Origin: Gautieria morchelliformis
Taxonomy: Eukaryota > Basidiomycota > Agaricomycetes > Gomphales > Gomphaceae
Direction of reading: 5' to 3'
Length of the DNA: 64,000 nucleotides
Assembly: GCA_015179125.1 (NCBI GenBank)
Contig: WHVA01000256.1
Span: forward strand, 1-64,000
Shown here: positions 34,870 through 45,500 of the stretch, one piece after another
Layout: the number at the start of each line of letters is the position of its first letter
How positions within the stretch are numbered: the first letter of the stretch is position 1
Notes under the pieces: generated by a model
Seen by the model: the letters and a program-made list of their open reading frames with translations, nothing else
Told to the model about the DNA's origin: nothing
The model's database searches: none
Position numbers and translations under genes: made by a program

Positions 34870-36490
34870 TGTTGTATACGAAACTCAAAGAATATTAAAC
34901 AATGCTGCAGCACAACTCCGGAAATAATTTAATATTTGTACCTTGGTTGCAATCCACGTAAAAACTAGTCCAAGTTAATATGGATGGAAGGCAATACGTT
35001 TCTTAGCAGCACTGAACAATAAACTAAAAGTCTGTAAGTTTGAGGACGACTATCGGGGTCCAAGTATTCCAAAAAGATAGGAATGGCTTCACAGGAGAGT
35101 TTGTAAGTGGACTGACCCGATTAACGTCAATGCACTGCAATAAACGAGCGACTAGGGTTTAAGAAGTGACTTGTGAAAGTCACTGATCAGTTCGTCTCGG
35201 GTATTGGAGAGCTAATTGACAAGGAAATCAATTGTCAGACTCACTCTGCAGAATTTCACCTGGAGTGTTAGTCCGGGTGGCTAAGTAGAAACGCAACTAC
35301 TTAACTGAGAATTAATACACTAAGTAAGTGTAATAACCCTAGCTGGGGTTAGCAGCTTAGTAAGCTGTGCAAGCTTGGCAAGTCACACGAGGTACGTGGA
35401 TAGTAGATGATGATGTATTGGCTGATGAAAGGTGGGCAGTAAGGCCTCCTTTTATATTGTATCTACCATCTATTAATAGACTAGAATGAGTCACAAAAAA
35501 ATAGGGTAGTGAGTCATTGAGAAAAAGGGTAGTGAGTCAGAGCATGTGTTGGCCAATCGCAGTTCATGATTTGCATGTGAGTCATGCACTGAGTCACAAA
35601 GAAATGGGGTAGTGAGTCAGAGAGAAATAGGGTAGTGAGTCAGAGCATGTGTTGGCCAATCGCGGTTCACGATTAGGGAGTGAGTCATGCACTGAGTCAC
35701 ACAGAAATGGGGTAGTGAGTCAGAGTGAAAAAGGGTAATGAGTCAGAACTTGTTTTGGCCAATCGCAGCCCACGATTAGGGGGTGAGTCATGCAGAAATG
35801 GGGTAGTGAGTCAGGCATGAGTCACGTCTAAGAATAAGATACACCCTTATTCTTAAAGAGGATTAGCTCAACACAGCCTTTCATTGGTAAGAGGCCTCTC
35901 AGCCAATGATACGCCAGAGTCCGAGCATGAGTCACATGCCGAGCCAGGCTCTGAGTCATGCAGGAGTCATTTCCCTAGTCACAAGACTTTGGACCAATAA
36001 TACTTCAGCTTGGCAGTGACTCATGACCCTAATTCTATTTTAGGAGTGTAGTCATGGCACAGCACAGCCTAGCATAGCCTTGTTGCTATGGTAGCATGGG
36101 TTGGGCTGAGTTTGTATTGCACAAACTGTGTTGTGGAGGCTTGGGAATAAATTGCTATTTCCAGAGTGCTGAGTCCAAACCGGTAGGTTGGCCAGAGTTT
36201 GTGGGTGCGTAAGTGTCCACAGGCTCGAGTTCGGGCTCGCGCGCGTCGGAGTTTGAATAAGCAGAGTTGTGGATACCTGTGGATTCATAACTCTGCTGCA
36301 ACAGAATAGAAGTGTTTTGAGCCAAAGACTTCATTAAAAATGGCGAAGAAATGGTAGGAAATTAGAGGAAGTTTAAATAGTTCATCCCCAATGATAGCAA
36401 TACCAGTATGCTATATTTTAAGGTCACTATTTCGAAAATACATGGAAGTTCTCCTATTTGACCGGCAAAGCAGGATCCCATACAGAACCC
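34870..36490 (+). repeat. Long LTR of the gypsy element
   Basis: Starts TGTTGTATACG. Homology to the second copy (minus strand, about 63520 down to 62140) continues past a possible CAACA end at 36303 to about 36490, so the right end is uncertain. It contains the TGAGTCA cluster, five CCAAT boxes and a conserved TATAAAAGG on the minus strand near 35445. Confidence 0.65.
35487..36023. promoter_or_regulatory. Cluster of 17 TGAGTCA/TGACTCA sites with CCAAT boxes
   Basis: Sixteen TGAGTCA and one TGACTCA in about 540 bp, partly arranged in degenerate tandem units that also hold GGGTAGTGAGTCA and TTGGCCAATCGC. TGA(C/G)TCA is the binding site of Gcn4/AP-1 bZIP proteins; CCAAT is bound by the HAP/NF-Y complex. 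Their density inside an LTR suggests an enhancer-like U3 region. Binding is inferred from motif identity only. Confidence 0.6.
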
Positions 36491-38703
36491 ATGTCGTCCT
36501 GCAAGGACCTTGAAGCCCTAGATAGCTATCTAGAGCTTCGGGGGGTGAGCAAGCCACGCGACCTCCCCAGACGCCGCTAGACGCGTCTGTCATGTGCAGA
36601 CCACGTGACACGCCAGCCACGGCGCGGTTAAATTTTCACCTCAGATCTTTCCGAGGGCGCATCGCTTCTTGGAAGCTAACCACCATCATCCCCACAAAGA
36701 TGATGCCCCCCAAAGATGGGATGGACGTTGATCCGTCAACGTACACAACGCGAACAACGGCCCCGAGACAGGGGGCTGCAGATATTCTCCGTGCTCCAGT
36801 AGACCAGGAGCACTGGATGATCGTGGGATGGGAGGACGCCCTCGCCATCGTCCACCCGGACGATTGCGCAACGTGTGTGGACTACGCCGCGCACTTAAGG
36901 GCTGTGACAGGCACCCGCAAGGTCAAATTGTGGGACGAAGACATCAGCAACGCTGTCGATGCAGCCTGGGGATGGCTCCCAAGGGGCATCGCGCATGACG
37001 CACGAGAAGAGCTCCTCTGGGACATCCACGACCTCAAAAAAGAGGTCAAGGAGTTGGAACGCGCGCTCGAAGACCGCGATGATGCACTCGAAACCGAGCA
37101 CACCAAGATCAAGGAACTGGAGCAGCAGCTGAGTGCAGCCCAGCTCCAGGTTACCCTGGCCCACGTTGCCTCAAAAAGGCCACGACATGACCCGGCCACG
37201 GACCCAGTCGCCGGGCCATCATCACCTCGCGCGACGGCGCCTTTGCCGGCACACGGAACATCGGGGCTAGCGTCCCGATTGTCGGCACCGACCCCGACAA
37301 CAACAACGACGGAAGGGCATAGCGCGCCTTCTGACTCTGCGTATGGCGTCCCAGGGATGGGAGTCAGACTCGTCCGTCTGGAAGACGTACGACCCTGAAC
37401 GGGCACAGAGGCTGGCAGAGCAGCCAAAGAAAAAGCGCAAGAAATTGCGCGGCACCCCCAACACCGTCAATGGGCTAGCCATTGTGAGAGAAAGCGCGAT
37501 TAGCGCTTACCTAGCAGTGTCATCGTCGCACACTATCAATGACCCCGCCCTTCAACGGCAGATAGCACAGGTCGAGGCCCAGTACATCGGGCCTGGCGTG
37601 GCCCTGCCTCCACCAGCGGGGACAGTTCACCCTCCGTACCCGGGGAGGGGACGCTCATCCCACTCGGAGATCCACTGATCTCCGAGACAGGCCTCCTACC
37701 ATGGCCGGTAGGGAAGGCCCAACAGCGTCGTACTCAATGGTACGACGTCTGCCCGCTCGACGACCCACGCTTCGTCGAACTCCTAGCGCAGGCAAAAGAA
37801 ATGCCACAGCTTGCGCGTACGCATGAGATGATCAGCATATTTAAACCCATCAAGCGCGAACAACGCACTCGCAATCCCAAAAGGGATTGTCTCGTGATAG
37901 CGGGCGGTACCCCGCACGATATCGCGGCCATCCTAAAGGGTTGGATACACAACCCTGAAGGAATCCCATCAGCCATCCGTGACAACGTGGATGGCACCTT
38001 CAACCTAGACGACATGGACATCTGGATGTGGTTGAAGGCCCTTGCGCCCTGGGTCAAAGGGGTCGCATCACCTCTCAGGGTGAGGCTACTCGACCTATTG
38101 GGCTTGACAGACCAATGGTCGAGCCTCGTCGATGCCAGGGAAGTGCTGACGCCTCAGAGCACCACCCTGCAGCTCTCCATCACGGGCCCATTCCCCATGG
38201 GGGGCCGAGCCGGCCCTGACATCCCCCTCGCCGAGATCGCGAGATGGTTGGCCCGCTATGCGGGGGTCACTCACGAGCAAGTGGCACGCATTGAACACTA
38301 TGTTCAACGCAGCATCACCGGCGCGGCATTTAGTGCTGCCGCCCGCGAGGGCCAACAAAAGGTCCTCGAGACCAGCCATGTGAGGGCCGCGGTGCCGCGA
38401 CCCCTCACTCACGCTCAGCTCGACCAAGAGCTGGCGCGCTTCCGGCCCCCTCCTCAGACTGAGGACCCGGCCGTTGAGGCCATGCTCCGCGAGGATGCTG
38501 GCCTCATCACCCAAGCGGATACCACCGCTAGTGGTGAGGCCCACCAGCCTCACCCAATCACCACCGATGACGCGGAGGTGCCCCCGGAGGAGTCACGTGC
38601 TCCACCGGCCCCATACAATGACAATGTCATTGTATCGGCCACTCTAGAGGACTCCATTATGGATGACCTCTATCAGTCGTAGTTGACCCCTATAGTTGTC
38701 TAT

Positions 38704-38715
38704 AGAGGGGGAGGG
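38704..38715 (+). other. Polypurine tract
   Basis: AGAGGGGGAGGG directly before the TG of the LTR at 38716. The same arrangement appears, complemented, at 52703-52714, which supports its role in plus-strand priming. Confidence 0.75.
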
Positions 38716-38930
38716 TGTAAATAACCTATGTATCTACATGTACAATAGTTATTACATAATCCCAGTGGGCCCCTTAGGGACCCACTGTATAGTTTATGCA
38801 TGGGAACTGGCCAGCGGTTCCCATCGCATCTTACTCTTACCTGTCACTATGTAGCATTCAGAATACCACTCATTGGTCAAGTTCTGCAGTGCCCTTGTGA
38901 TACAAGGTCCTAAGATCGACATCCTTTACA
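38716..38930 (+). repeat. Short 215-bp LTR (TGTAAATA...TTTACA)
   Basis: Starts TGTAAATAACC and ends ATCCTTTACA, with TGTAA/TTACA inverted ends. The related LTR at 52471-52702 shares the GGGACCCACTGTATAGTT and TGTCACTATGT blocks at moderate divergence. Confidence 0.7.
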
Positions 38931-41626
38931 CACAGAATGCCAATGTATTGCTCAACAGTCATACTTGTAAATCCGACTCGTTAAAACACATAGAATGTTA
39001 CTAGCATTGTGAAACAACACAATAGCCTTCCTTGACCCCCCACCTTTCTCAGAGCTATCATGTTGCCTACTGTTGAATTCTTATGGTTTGGCAGTCCATC
39101 TATCATGCAATTATTTGCACCTGGCACTGATCAGATTCAGGATGATGCTTATTGGTACATTTCTAAACACCATTTGTTATGGAGTAAGAATGATTAATGT
39201 TCTTCTCAATAATTAGTGCATTCTTACTATATCCCATTGAACAGATTGCTGGTATTCAAGTACATGCAGCCAGCCTTTAAAGTTCGGAATCCTTTCTGAG
39301 ATTTACATGAGCTAGAACCTTGGACACAAATTTATCTACAACAAGACCATATGTGGTTTCAACTGGTCTATATACTTCTTAACAATTACTCCTGGAAGAG
39401 CGCATCTATGGAGCACAGTAATATGGTCAGGCCTCTCATTTCTTTCTAATTTATGGATTATACTAAGTTAAGTATATGGCAGCTGATATTGAACTGCAAA
39501 AGGGAACCTACAGGTTACCGTTGTTAGTGGCATTCTTTTCTGGAGCAGCTTTGGTTGTGTTCATGCCCTTCTTTTTGGCCCTTTGCACCAGTGCCGCTGG
39601 GTTTGCCCTTGCCACATGCTTGCATCTCAAGCCCAGGTAAATGAGAACTAACAATACAGGAACCTGTACTCTATTATTTCATGTTATTCCAGTACAGCTG
39701 TTAAGTTTGCTTGATTTCATTTTTTGTTATGTTCATGTGCAACCAGCATGCCATTATGCACACATGCGAACGAGTGCATTGATGGAATGGGACAACTGAC
39801 CCATGCTCATATTGAGATATCCTGAATTTTAGGATATTTTCCGTAATTTTATTTTGTCTATCTGTGGTGACAACATGCTTGCTGTTTGCAACGACAAGCA
39901 CCAGCTCTGCAATAAGCGCTAACACTGAGTGAGGCTCTGATTTATCATCTCCTCATTTTTAGGATAATTGTCATATTTTTTTTTATACATCAATATTTAT
40001 TTATGATGTTGGCTGCACGGTCATCGTCAGCGACAATGAGCATGGGCTCCATGTGAGGCACTAACACTGAGAGAAGCTCAGATTTATCATCTCCTCATTT
40101 TTAGCATAATTATCATATATTTATTATACATCAATATTTATGTATGATGTTGGCTGCATGGTCATTGTTAGTGACGACAAGCACAAGTGGTTTGCGGTGG
40201 TCCGTGGCATGACACATGTTGTTCTGGAAACTGACATCGGATGATGCCAGATGCATGAGCTAGACGCGTTGATGACATGAGTCCACACCTGACAAGAGAC
40301 CACAAGCCTTGAGCACTGACCTTTTCCATGGAATTATTGATGGAATAGATCCTTCACGAGAAATTTGCTAGTTAGACTGAGACCACACATGTGGGGTGTG
40401 GGTCCAACTGGATTTCCATTTGGTGCTGTACAGGTGCTACAACCTGCCCGAGACCGTATGTGACAGAAAGATAAGTTTCGAATAGAGTAGGGGCCTTTAG
40501 CTCGAGGCCGAGTTCGATATAGAGCACAAGAAGGGAAGGTAACTCATGGTTCGACTAATAACTCAAACAAAGTATCAAAAGGTTTGTGTTCATGATTCTT
40601 GTCTTTTACATATACAGCTATTTATGCTATTTCGAATAGGGGTCTCGACGTATTGGAAAGGACGATAGGAAGACTGGAGATACTCATATGATGGTGTGTG
40701 CATGTTGCTGGCACCATATACCCGTGATACGTCCGCCTCCTCAGTCTTGCCTGAACGCGAAGAAAAAGGGTGTGCACTCATTTGGTTATTTGAGGGATGA
40801 GGTGGAAAGGTAGTTGCGATTGTTTAGGAGTGATGGACATGGCTCGAAAGTGTCGGGGGGATTATACGACGGTGGTGTGGGATCACATGATGCAATGATC
40901 CGGTTGTGCATGTACTTGTGCGTGCGTGGGTTGTGTGCCTCAACCTGATTCATTGTACGTGCGTGTGGTGCGTGTGGGGGACTCGGGTGTGAGCTCCGCT
41001 CAGACTCGTTGGGGGGACTCGATAACTTGCATGGGTGTGTATATGCGTCTTGCAGTGTTCGGAATGGACTTGAATAGATGTGCGTGTGCGCCTCGGCTCG
41101 GACTTTGATATAGATAGTGAGTAAAGTGATATTGAAAAGTTGTGGAATCATTATGGAGGACATTATGAGTCGTTAAGCACATGCGTGAAGTCATGAAATA
41201 GATTGAGTGAAAATTGAGTCCGTGGCTGCTAATCCTGTCCTTACGACAGTACGCCCTATAATAACCTCTGCATCAACACATACTCTGTGGTAACCCATGG
41301 TTTTGGGTGTCCATGGAGGGGTATGGGTTAAGACAGAGTTGACTGTAGTTGAGTTTGGATGGTCACTATCTTACCTAGTACATGTGCATGACTGATACAT
41401 GAAAAAGGTAATATTTGTATAGAATCATATGAAAGCCTACAGTGTAAGATGCTAAAAGGCAGCAAGTCTGCCAACGGTGCCAAATTGCGCCGCAGGCCCC
41501 CAAATTTAAAATTTAGAAGGAAACTGGGTGAAATGAGCATAATTTCAAAAAAAACTGAAAATTGTCCGGTCACGTGACCAGTCCAAATTTGGGTCAAAAA
41601 ATTTTCACCTCACCAAACTCGCTGCC
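38931..41626. other. AT-rich region without recognisable genes
   Basis: About 2.7 kb of AT-rich sequence. It holds a direct repeat at 39921-40190 and only short domain-free reading frames. Nothing else is supported. Confidence 0.5.
39921..40190. repeat. Direct repeat, two copies about 142 bp apart
   Basis: Each copy starts AACACTGAG and contains TTTATCATCTCCTCATTTTT, TATACATCAATATTTAT and GATGTTGGCTGCA. They diverge by scattered substitutions. Confidence 0.65.
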
Positions 41627-41829
41627 ATGCCTCCCCCAACCAAAAGAGCCAGACAGGCCAAGCTTCAATGAGCTTCAGGCTCTAAATGCTTTGACCCTGG
41701 ACTGATTGATGATGATTTAGAGAGCTTCACTGACCTGGATTTCATTCCGGAAGTAAGTGATGTGGATGATATTATTGAAGATGGCATGGACTGGTCATTT
41801 AGCCTTTTGGATGCACCGAACATCATAGG
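41627..41829 (+). pseudogene. N-terminal scrap of a transposase-like gene
   Basis: ATG at 41627 opens MPPPTKRARQAKLQ, then an in-frame TGA, after which the same frame continues with an acidic segment (LIDDDLESFTDLDFIPEVSD) to a GGTGAGG splice-donor-like site at 41829. A basic start followed by an acidic stretch resembles N-termini of basidiomycete DDE transposases such as the relic at 4.8-6.5 kb, but no catalytic part follows. A palindromic GGTCACGTGACC lies about 60 bp upstream. The family link is an inference. Confidence 0.4.
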
Positions 41830-42459
41830 TGAGGTCACACTAAAGCCTTTTTACTCTATTAATTGGTAATCCAGGCAAAGCAAGCCGAGTTTGCAGTGAA
41901 AAAATTCAGATCCCACCACCAATGTGGGCCTAGTATCATGATGAAGCCTTGGAATATTAGACAATCTTGTCTAAATACTTTCTAGAATAATTGATATATT
42001 TTTTACACTATTATTATGTGCTGCACAGCGATGTCACTCGGCAACCACTGGCGACCGGCAATCTCGGCTAACAACAAACTCTGACATCTCCGCTCAAAGT
42101 CCAAATTTTGGAGGGGGTCCACCGGTTAAATGTTGGAATTTTGAAAAAGTAATCAGATACAGATCTAGCTAAGCTCAATCACAGTCGATTCCACCACATT
42201 TGGAGTGACTAAGTTAATTATCCAAGGACTAGATACAATCCGCGTCGCGCCTATGACCGAGTGGTCGGTTTTGAGCGTCTCACACTGTACATGCCTGTGG
42301 CAACTTTGATTCTATTATGTAACTTGTGAGTACTATCCTAACCGAAACGTCACGGCTCCCACCCGTTGCCACGGTCGCCCTGACCGCGGTCGCGGCTAAC
42401 GCCTGGATTACAAATAGGTGCTATCCAGAAAACCCGCTATTATTATGACTCAGTATCGC
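41830..42459. other. Upstream region of ABC transporter 2
   Basis: No coding support. It differs from the upstream region of copy 1 up to about 42460, so the duplicate acquired different distal upstream DNA. Confidence 0.5.
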
Positions 42460-42471
42460 AATAATCGGATG

Positions 42472-42479
42472 TATAAATA
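42472..42479 (+). promoter_or_regulatory. TATAAATA element of ABC transporter 2
   Basis: TATAAATA 28-35 bp before the start codon, at the same place as ATAAATA in copy 1. Confidence 0.45.
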
Positions 42480-42506
42480 TTCGAACCTTTCATCTGTTGC
42501 TCAATC

Positions 42507-45500
42507 ATGTCGTGTTCTGAGTTATCCTGGTCGGATCCTTGCACTCGTTCCTACTTGAAGTCATTCCCGCCGTTCATCCTCATAGCCATCGTCTTATGCT
42601 TTTACTTACCACTATTCCCGAAGCTTCCCGCTGTTTTGAAGCCAGTTTTCACGCCGTTTCTGCCTCTTGTGGAAGCTGTGGCGCTCGTTGAGGCAAGCTC
42701 ACACCACCCTGTGAGTGAACAAGACGTTTCCAACCCTAAACCGCCTTTATGGCGATCGATGTGTTTATCCGGCCTCGCTCTGGCCGAAACCATATGCTGG
42801 CTAACTATCGCAAGTTATCGGCTTGCCGTGGCCAAGGGGAGTCCGGATCATCAGGTCATCTCGCCATTCCTGAGCTTCCTATCTTGGCTACCTGCGGCAG
42901 TCGTATCTGCTGTTAGACCAACATTGACACCGCCCTACGGCCTATTTTCACTCTATGTCGTCCAGCTGGTGACCGGTGTCTTTCGTTTTGGAGTTATCTG
43001 GTATGACCGCGATACGCTTGGCCTACCTGTGAATGGCTGGGAGTTAGCAGGGACTTCGGCGAATTTGGTTGCAGTCTTGGGTCTGGTGTTAATTGTTTTG
43101 TGCATGCCGTTAAACATTCCGAGTAAGGCCATCGAGGAAAAGATTGTATGTTTATCTCTTTACCCGCCCTGGTAACGAAGCCTTCAATGTTTGTCAGGGA
43201 AAAGAAGTGAGCCCAGAAGACTACACGTCTTTATGGGGATGGATATCATTTGAATGGGTACATCCCTTGGTCAGAAAGGTATTTGACGATGGTTCACAAG
43301 TGTGCTCTTCATGTCTGACCAGGTTACTGACAGGGAACAAATGAAACCCTCAACGAACCGGACGTTTGGGACTTATCGCCCACGATGCAATCCAAGCCGC
43401 TCTATATGAAGTTTTCCACCACAACGTGTGTTTTATTTCTAGACGAAACTTGTGTGCTTCTTAAAATTACATCGTAGACGCAAGACTCTCCTTCGTCGTT
43501 TGTGGGCTGTGAATGCGATGGATCTCGCGTAGGCCTATCCAGTGATCACTTTTCGGTACCTCTAGTCTAACTTATCTAAAGCATCGACTTCGCTTTGATG
43601 TTTTGCAGTGTCATATTCAATTATGCTGGTCCGTTTTTCCTAAAGTTAGTCGACTTCGTGCACAGACGTAAAATATTACCACTGACATCAAGTCTAGGCG
43701 CATCCTTGATTCGCTGGATCCGGCCAACGAAAACAATCCTGAGGCTAGAGCGCGAGGCTACATTTATGCGTTCCTGGCGTTCCTTTCGCTCCTTTGCAAG
43801 TCTGAATCCGATATTCTCCATCTTTGGCATGGTCGACGAGCGGCAACACGAATACGCAGCGAACTAATGGCGAGTATTTACGCCAAGGCATTGGTTCGAA
43901 AGGATTATTCTGGTATCATCGACAAAAAGGATGGGGAACAGGAGAAGCAAGACGACAAAACTATGTCAACCCCAAATTCGACATCGAAGAGCTCGGAGAC
44001 TCGGTCAAACGTGGATAGGAAGCCAAAGAGCAAGGACGCAAAGGCCGGTACAAAAAACACATCAGGAGCGGATGTAGGCAAGATTGTTCAACTGATGAGT
44101 GGTGATGCCAATCGGATCTCGCAAACTGTTAGTGCCGCATACTTTATATACGTAAGTTTTCTGAATTCCGTGTGCATCTAAGGCGGTACAGTTTTGATAT
44201 GAGATATGCTTTTAGGGAGCACCTTTCGAAATCATTATAGCTTGTGTGTTTTTGTATCAGTTTGTCATTTACCTTGATGCGGCGAAGTGGTTCTCAATGA
44301 TCGCGCTAGACTTCTGGGTCTGTCTGCATTTGCAGGTTTTCTCTGCATGGCGGTGGTGGGCCCTTTAAACTCAGTCCTGGCGAAACGGGCGAGTGGACGC
44401 TCTCGTCCTCGATATTCGTGTCGCTGATCCTTGTGGGAACAGGCCATTCGTCTCCAGAAGGGAACACTCAATGCGCGAGACAAGAGGATGAACATCGTGA
44501 ATGAATTACTCAATTCTGTAAGTAAGACATTCAATGTACTTCTTAGAAAAGTTGATCAAACCATTGATACAGGTTAAACTTGTGAAGTTTTATGGGTGGG
44601 AGAATCGTTGGATCGACCGCGTTCTCGATGCGCGGAAATTTGAACTCGGTTGGCTTGTGAAGGGTATGTCACCAGCTAAGCGTGGACGGCGTCATGAGTT
44701 GCTCATGTTTTATAAGGACGAATCAACCAGATCATGTTTTCAGCACTGTGGACGACAGCACCCATTTTAGTATCCGTACTGTCCTTTCTCACCTTCATCC
44801 TAACAGGGCATGAGTTGACAATATCTGTGGCATTTACGGTCATTGAATTCGTGCACCTTTACAATGCCATTATACTCATGATCATGTTAGGCGATTGCGC
44901 TATTCAACATGTTACGGTATGTCTTGCTCAATTCAGGCATGTGTATCGAGCTGATGGAAAGGACATGTGCAGTGGGCCACTGAATTCGCTTCCAGTGTGG
45001 ATTGTTCAGATACTACAAGTCTGGCCTGCGTTTCATCTTTTTATCGCCTGACATTACTGACGTGACGACTTTGTCAAGAGCGGTGTGGCTCTAGACCGCA
45101 TTGCCACATTTCTCTCGGAGGATGAGGTTGATGCTGAAGTCTCGAGCTTGAAGCAAGGCAGTATCCTCCACTTTGAAGCTGTTGATGATCTTCGACTGGG
45201 CTTGGAACACGCATCTTTTACGTGGAACGCTGTCGAGGAAGGTAAAGGTAAAGGGCCATCCTCGGTTGCTGAGACGTTATCCAAGTCTACGGCCCCAGTC
45301 GTTGAGTCCGAACCAGTTCCAGGGGACAGCATATCAGTCACCAGCCAGGAGGGAGCAGATCACCAGTTTGAGCTGAGGGACATCAGTGTTATATTCCCGG
45401 ACAGGCAGCTGACAGTAGTCACCGGCCCAAGTATGTAGAACGAAGTTGGTTACACTTGGAGCGATTACTGACGTTATTGTAGCTGCATCCGGCAAAACTG

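Larger units (their letters stand above)
32357..36490 (+). mobile_element. Chromodomain Ty3/gypsy retrotransposon, 5'-truncated
   Basis: Fossil element. The readable part starts in the reverse transcriptase palm/thumb (IVFDRLRKNHIFLTKKK, LGHIIDGRGVHADEDKM) and continues through RNase H (VITNGSKASVGAV, TDHKGLEYF), the integrase zinc finger (HQIVGHYGHLKTLDYVRRSYWWPGM, CTSCVRCQ) and core, to a C-terminal chromodomain (WLVDEIIAHRW, FQVHWTLGDVTWEP). A chromodomain after the integrase defines chromoviruses. Gag, protease and the upstream LTR are not present next to it. A few breaks interrupt the rest. The downstream LTR starts at 34870 and the last codons of pol overlap it. A second copy of this LTR lies at 62.1-63.5 kb on the other strand; the two have drifted considerably, so the family is not recent. 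Confidence 0.87.
36592..38930 (+). mobile_element. Gag-like region with polypurine tract and short LTR (gag-only relic)
   Basis: Fossil of a second LTR family. The coding part (about 36.6-38.68 kb) encodes an N-terminal MPPKDGMDVDPS-like segment, a predicted coiled coil (DIHDLKKEVKELERALEDRDD near 37.0 kb), a Pro/Ser/Thr-rich linker and a larger globular C-terminal part with an acidic tail. It is followed at 38704-38715 by a polypurine tract and then by an LTR. No protease, reverse transcriptase or integrase is found between it and the LTR. The coiled coil and position suggest a capsid-like protein; no recognised family. A short related tail with the same tract and LTR lies at 52471-52990 on the other strand. 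It has a small number of breaks. An alternative reading is a captured host gene. Confidence 0.55.

Noticed and set aside
36882-37427. Minus-strand 181-residue Ser/Val-rich reading frame
   Set aside because: Antisense shadow of the gag-like coding region.
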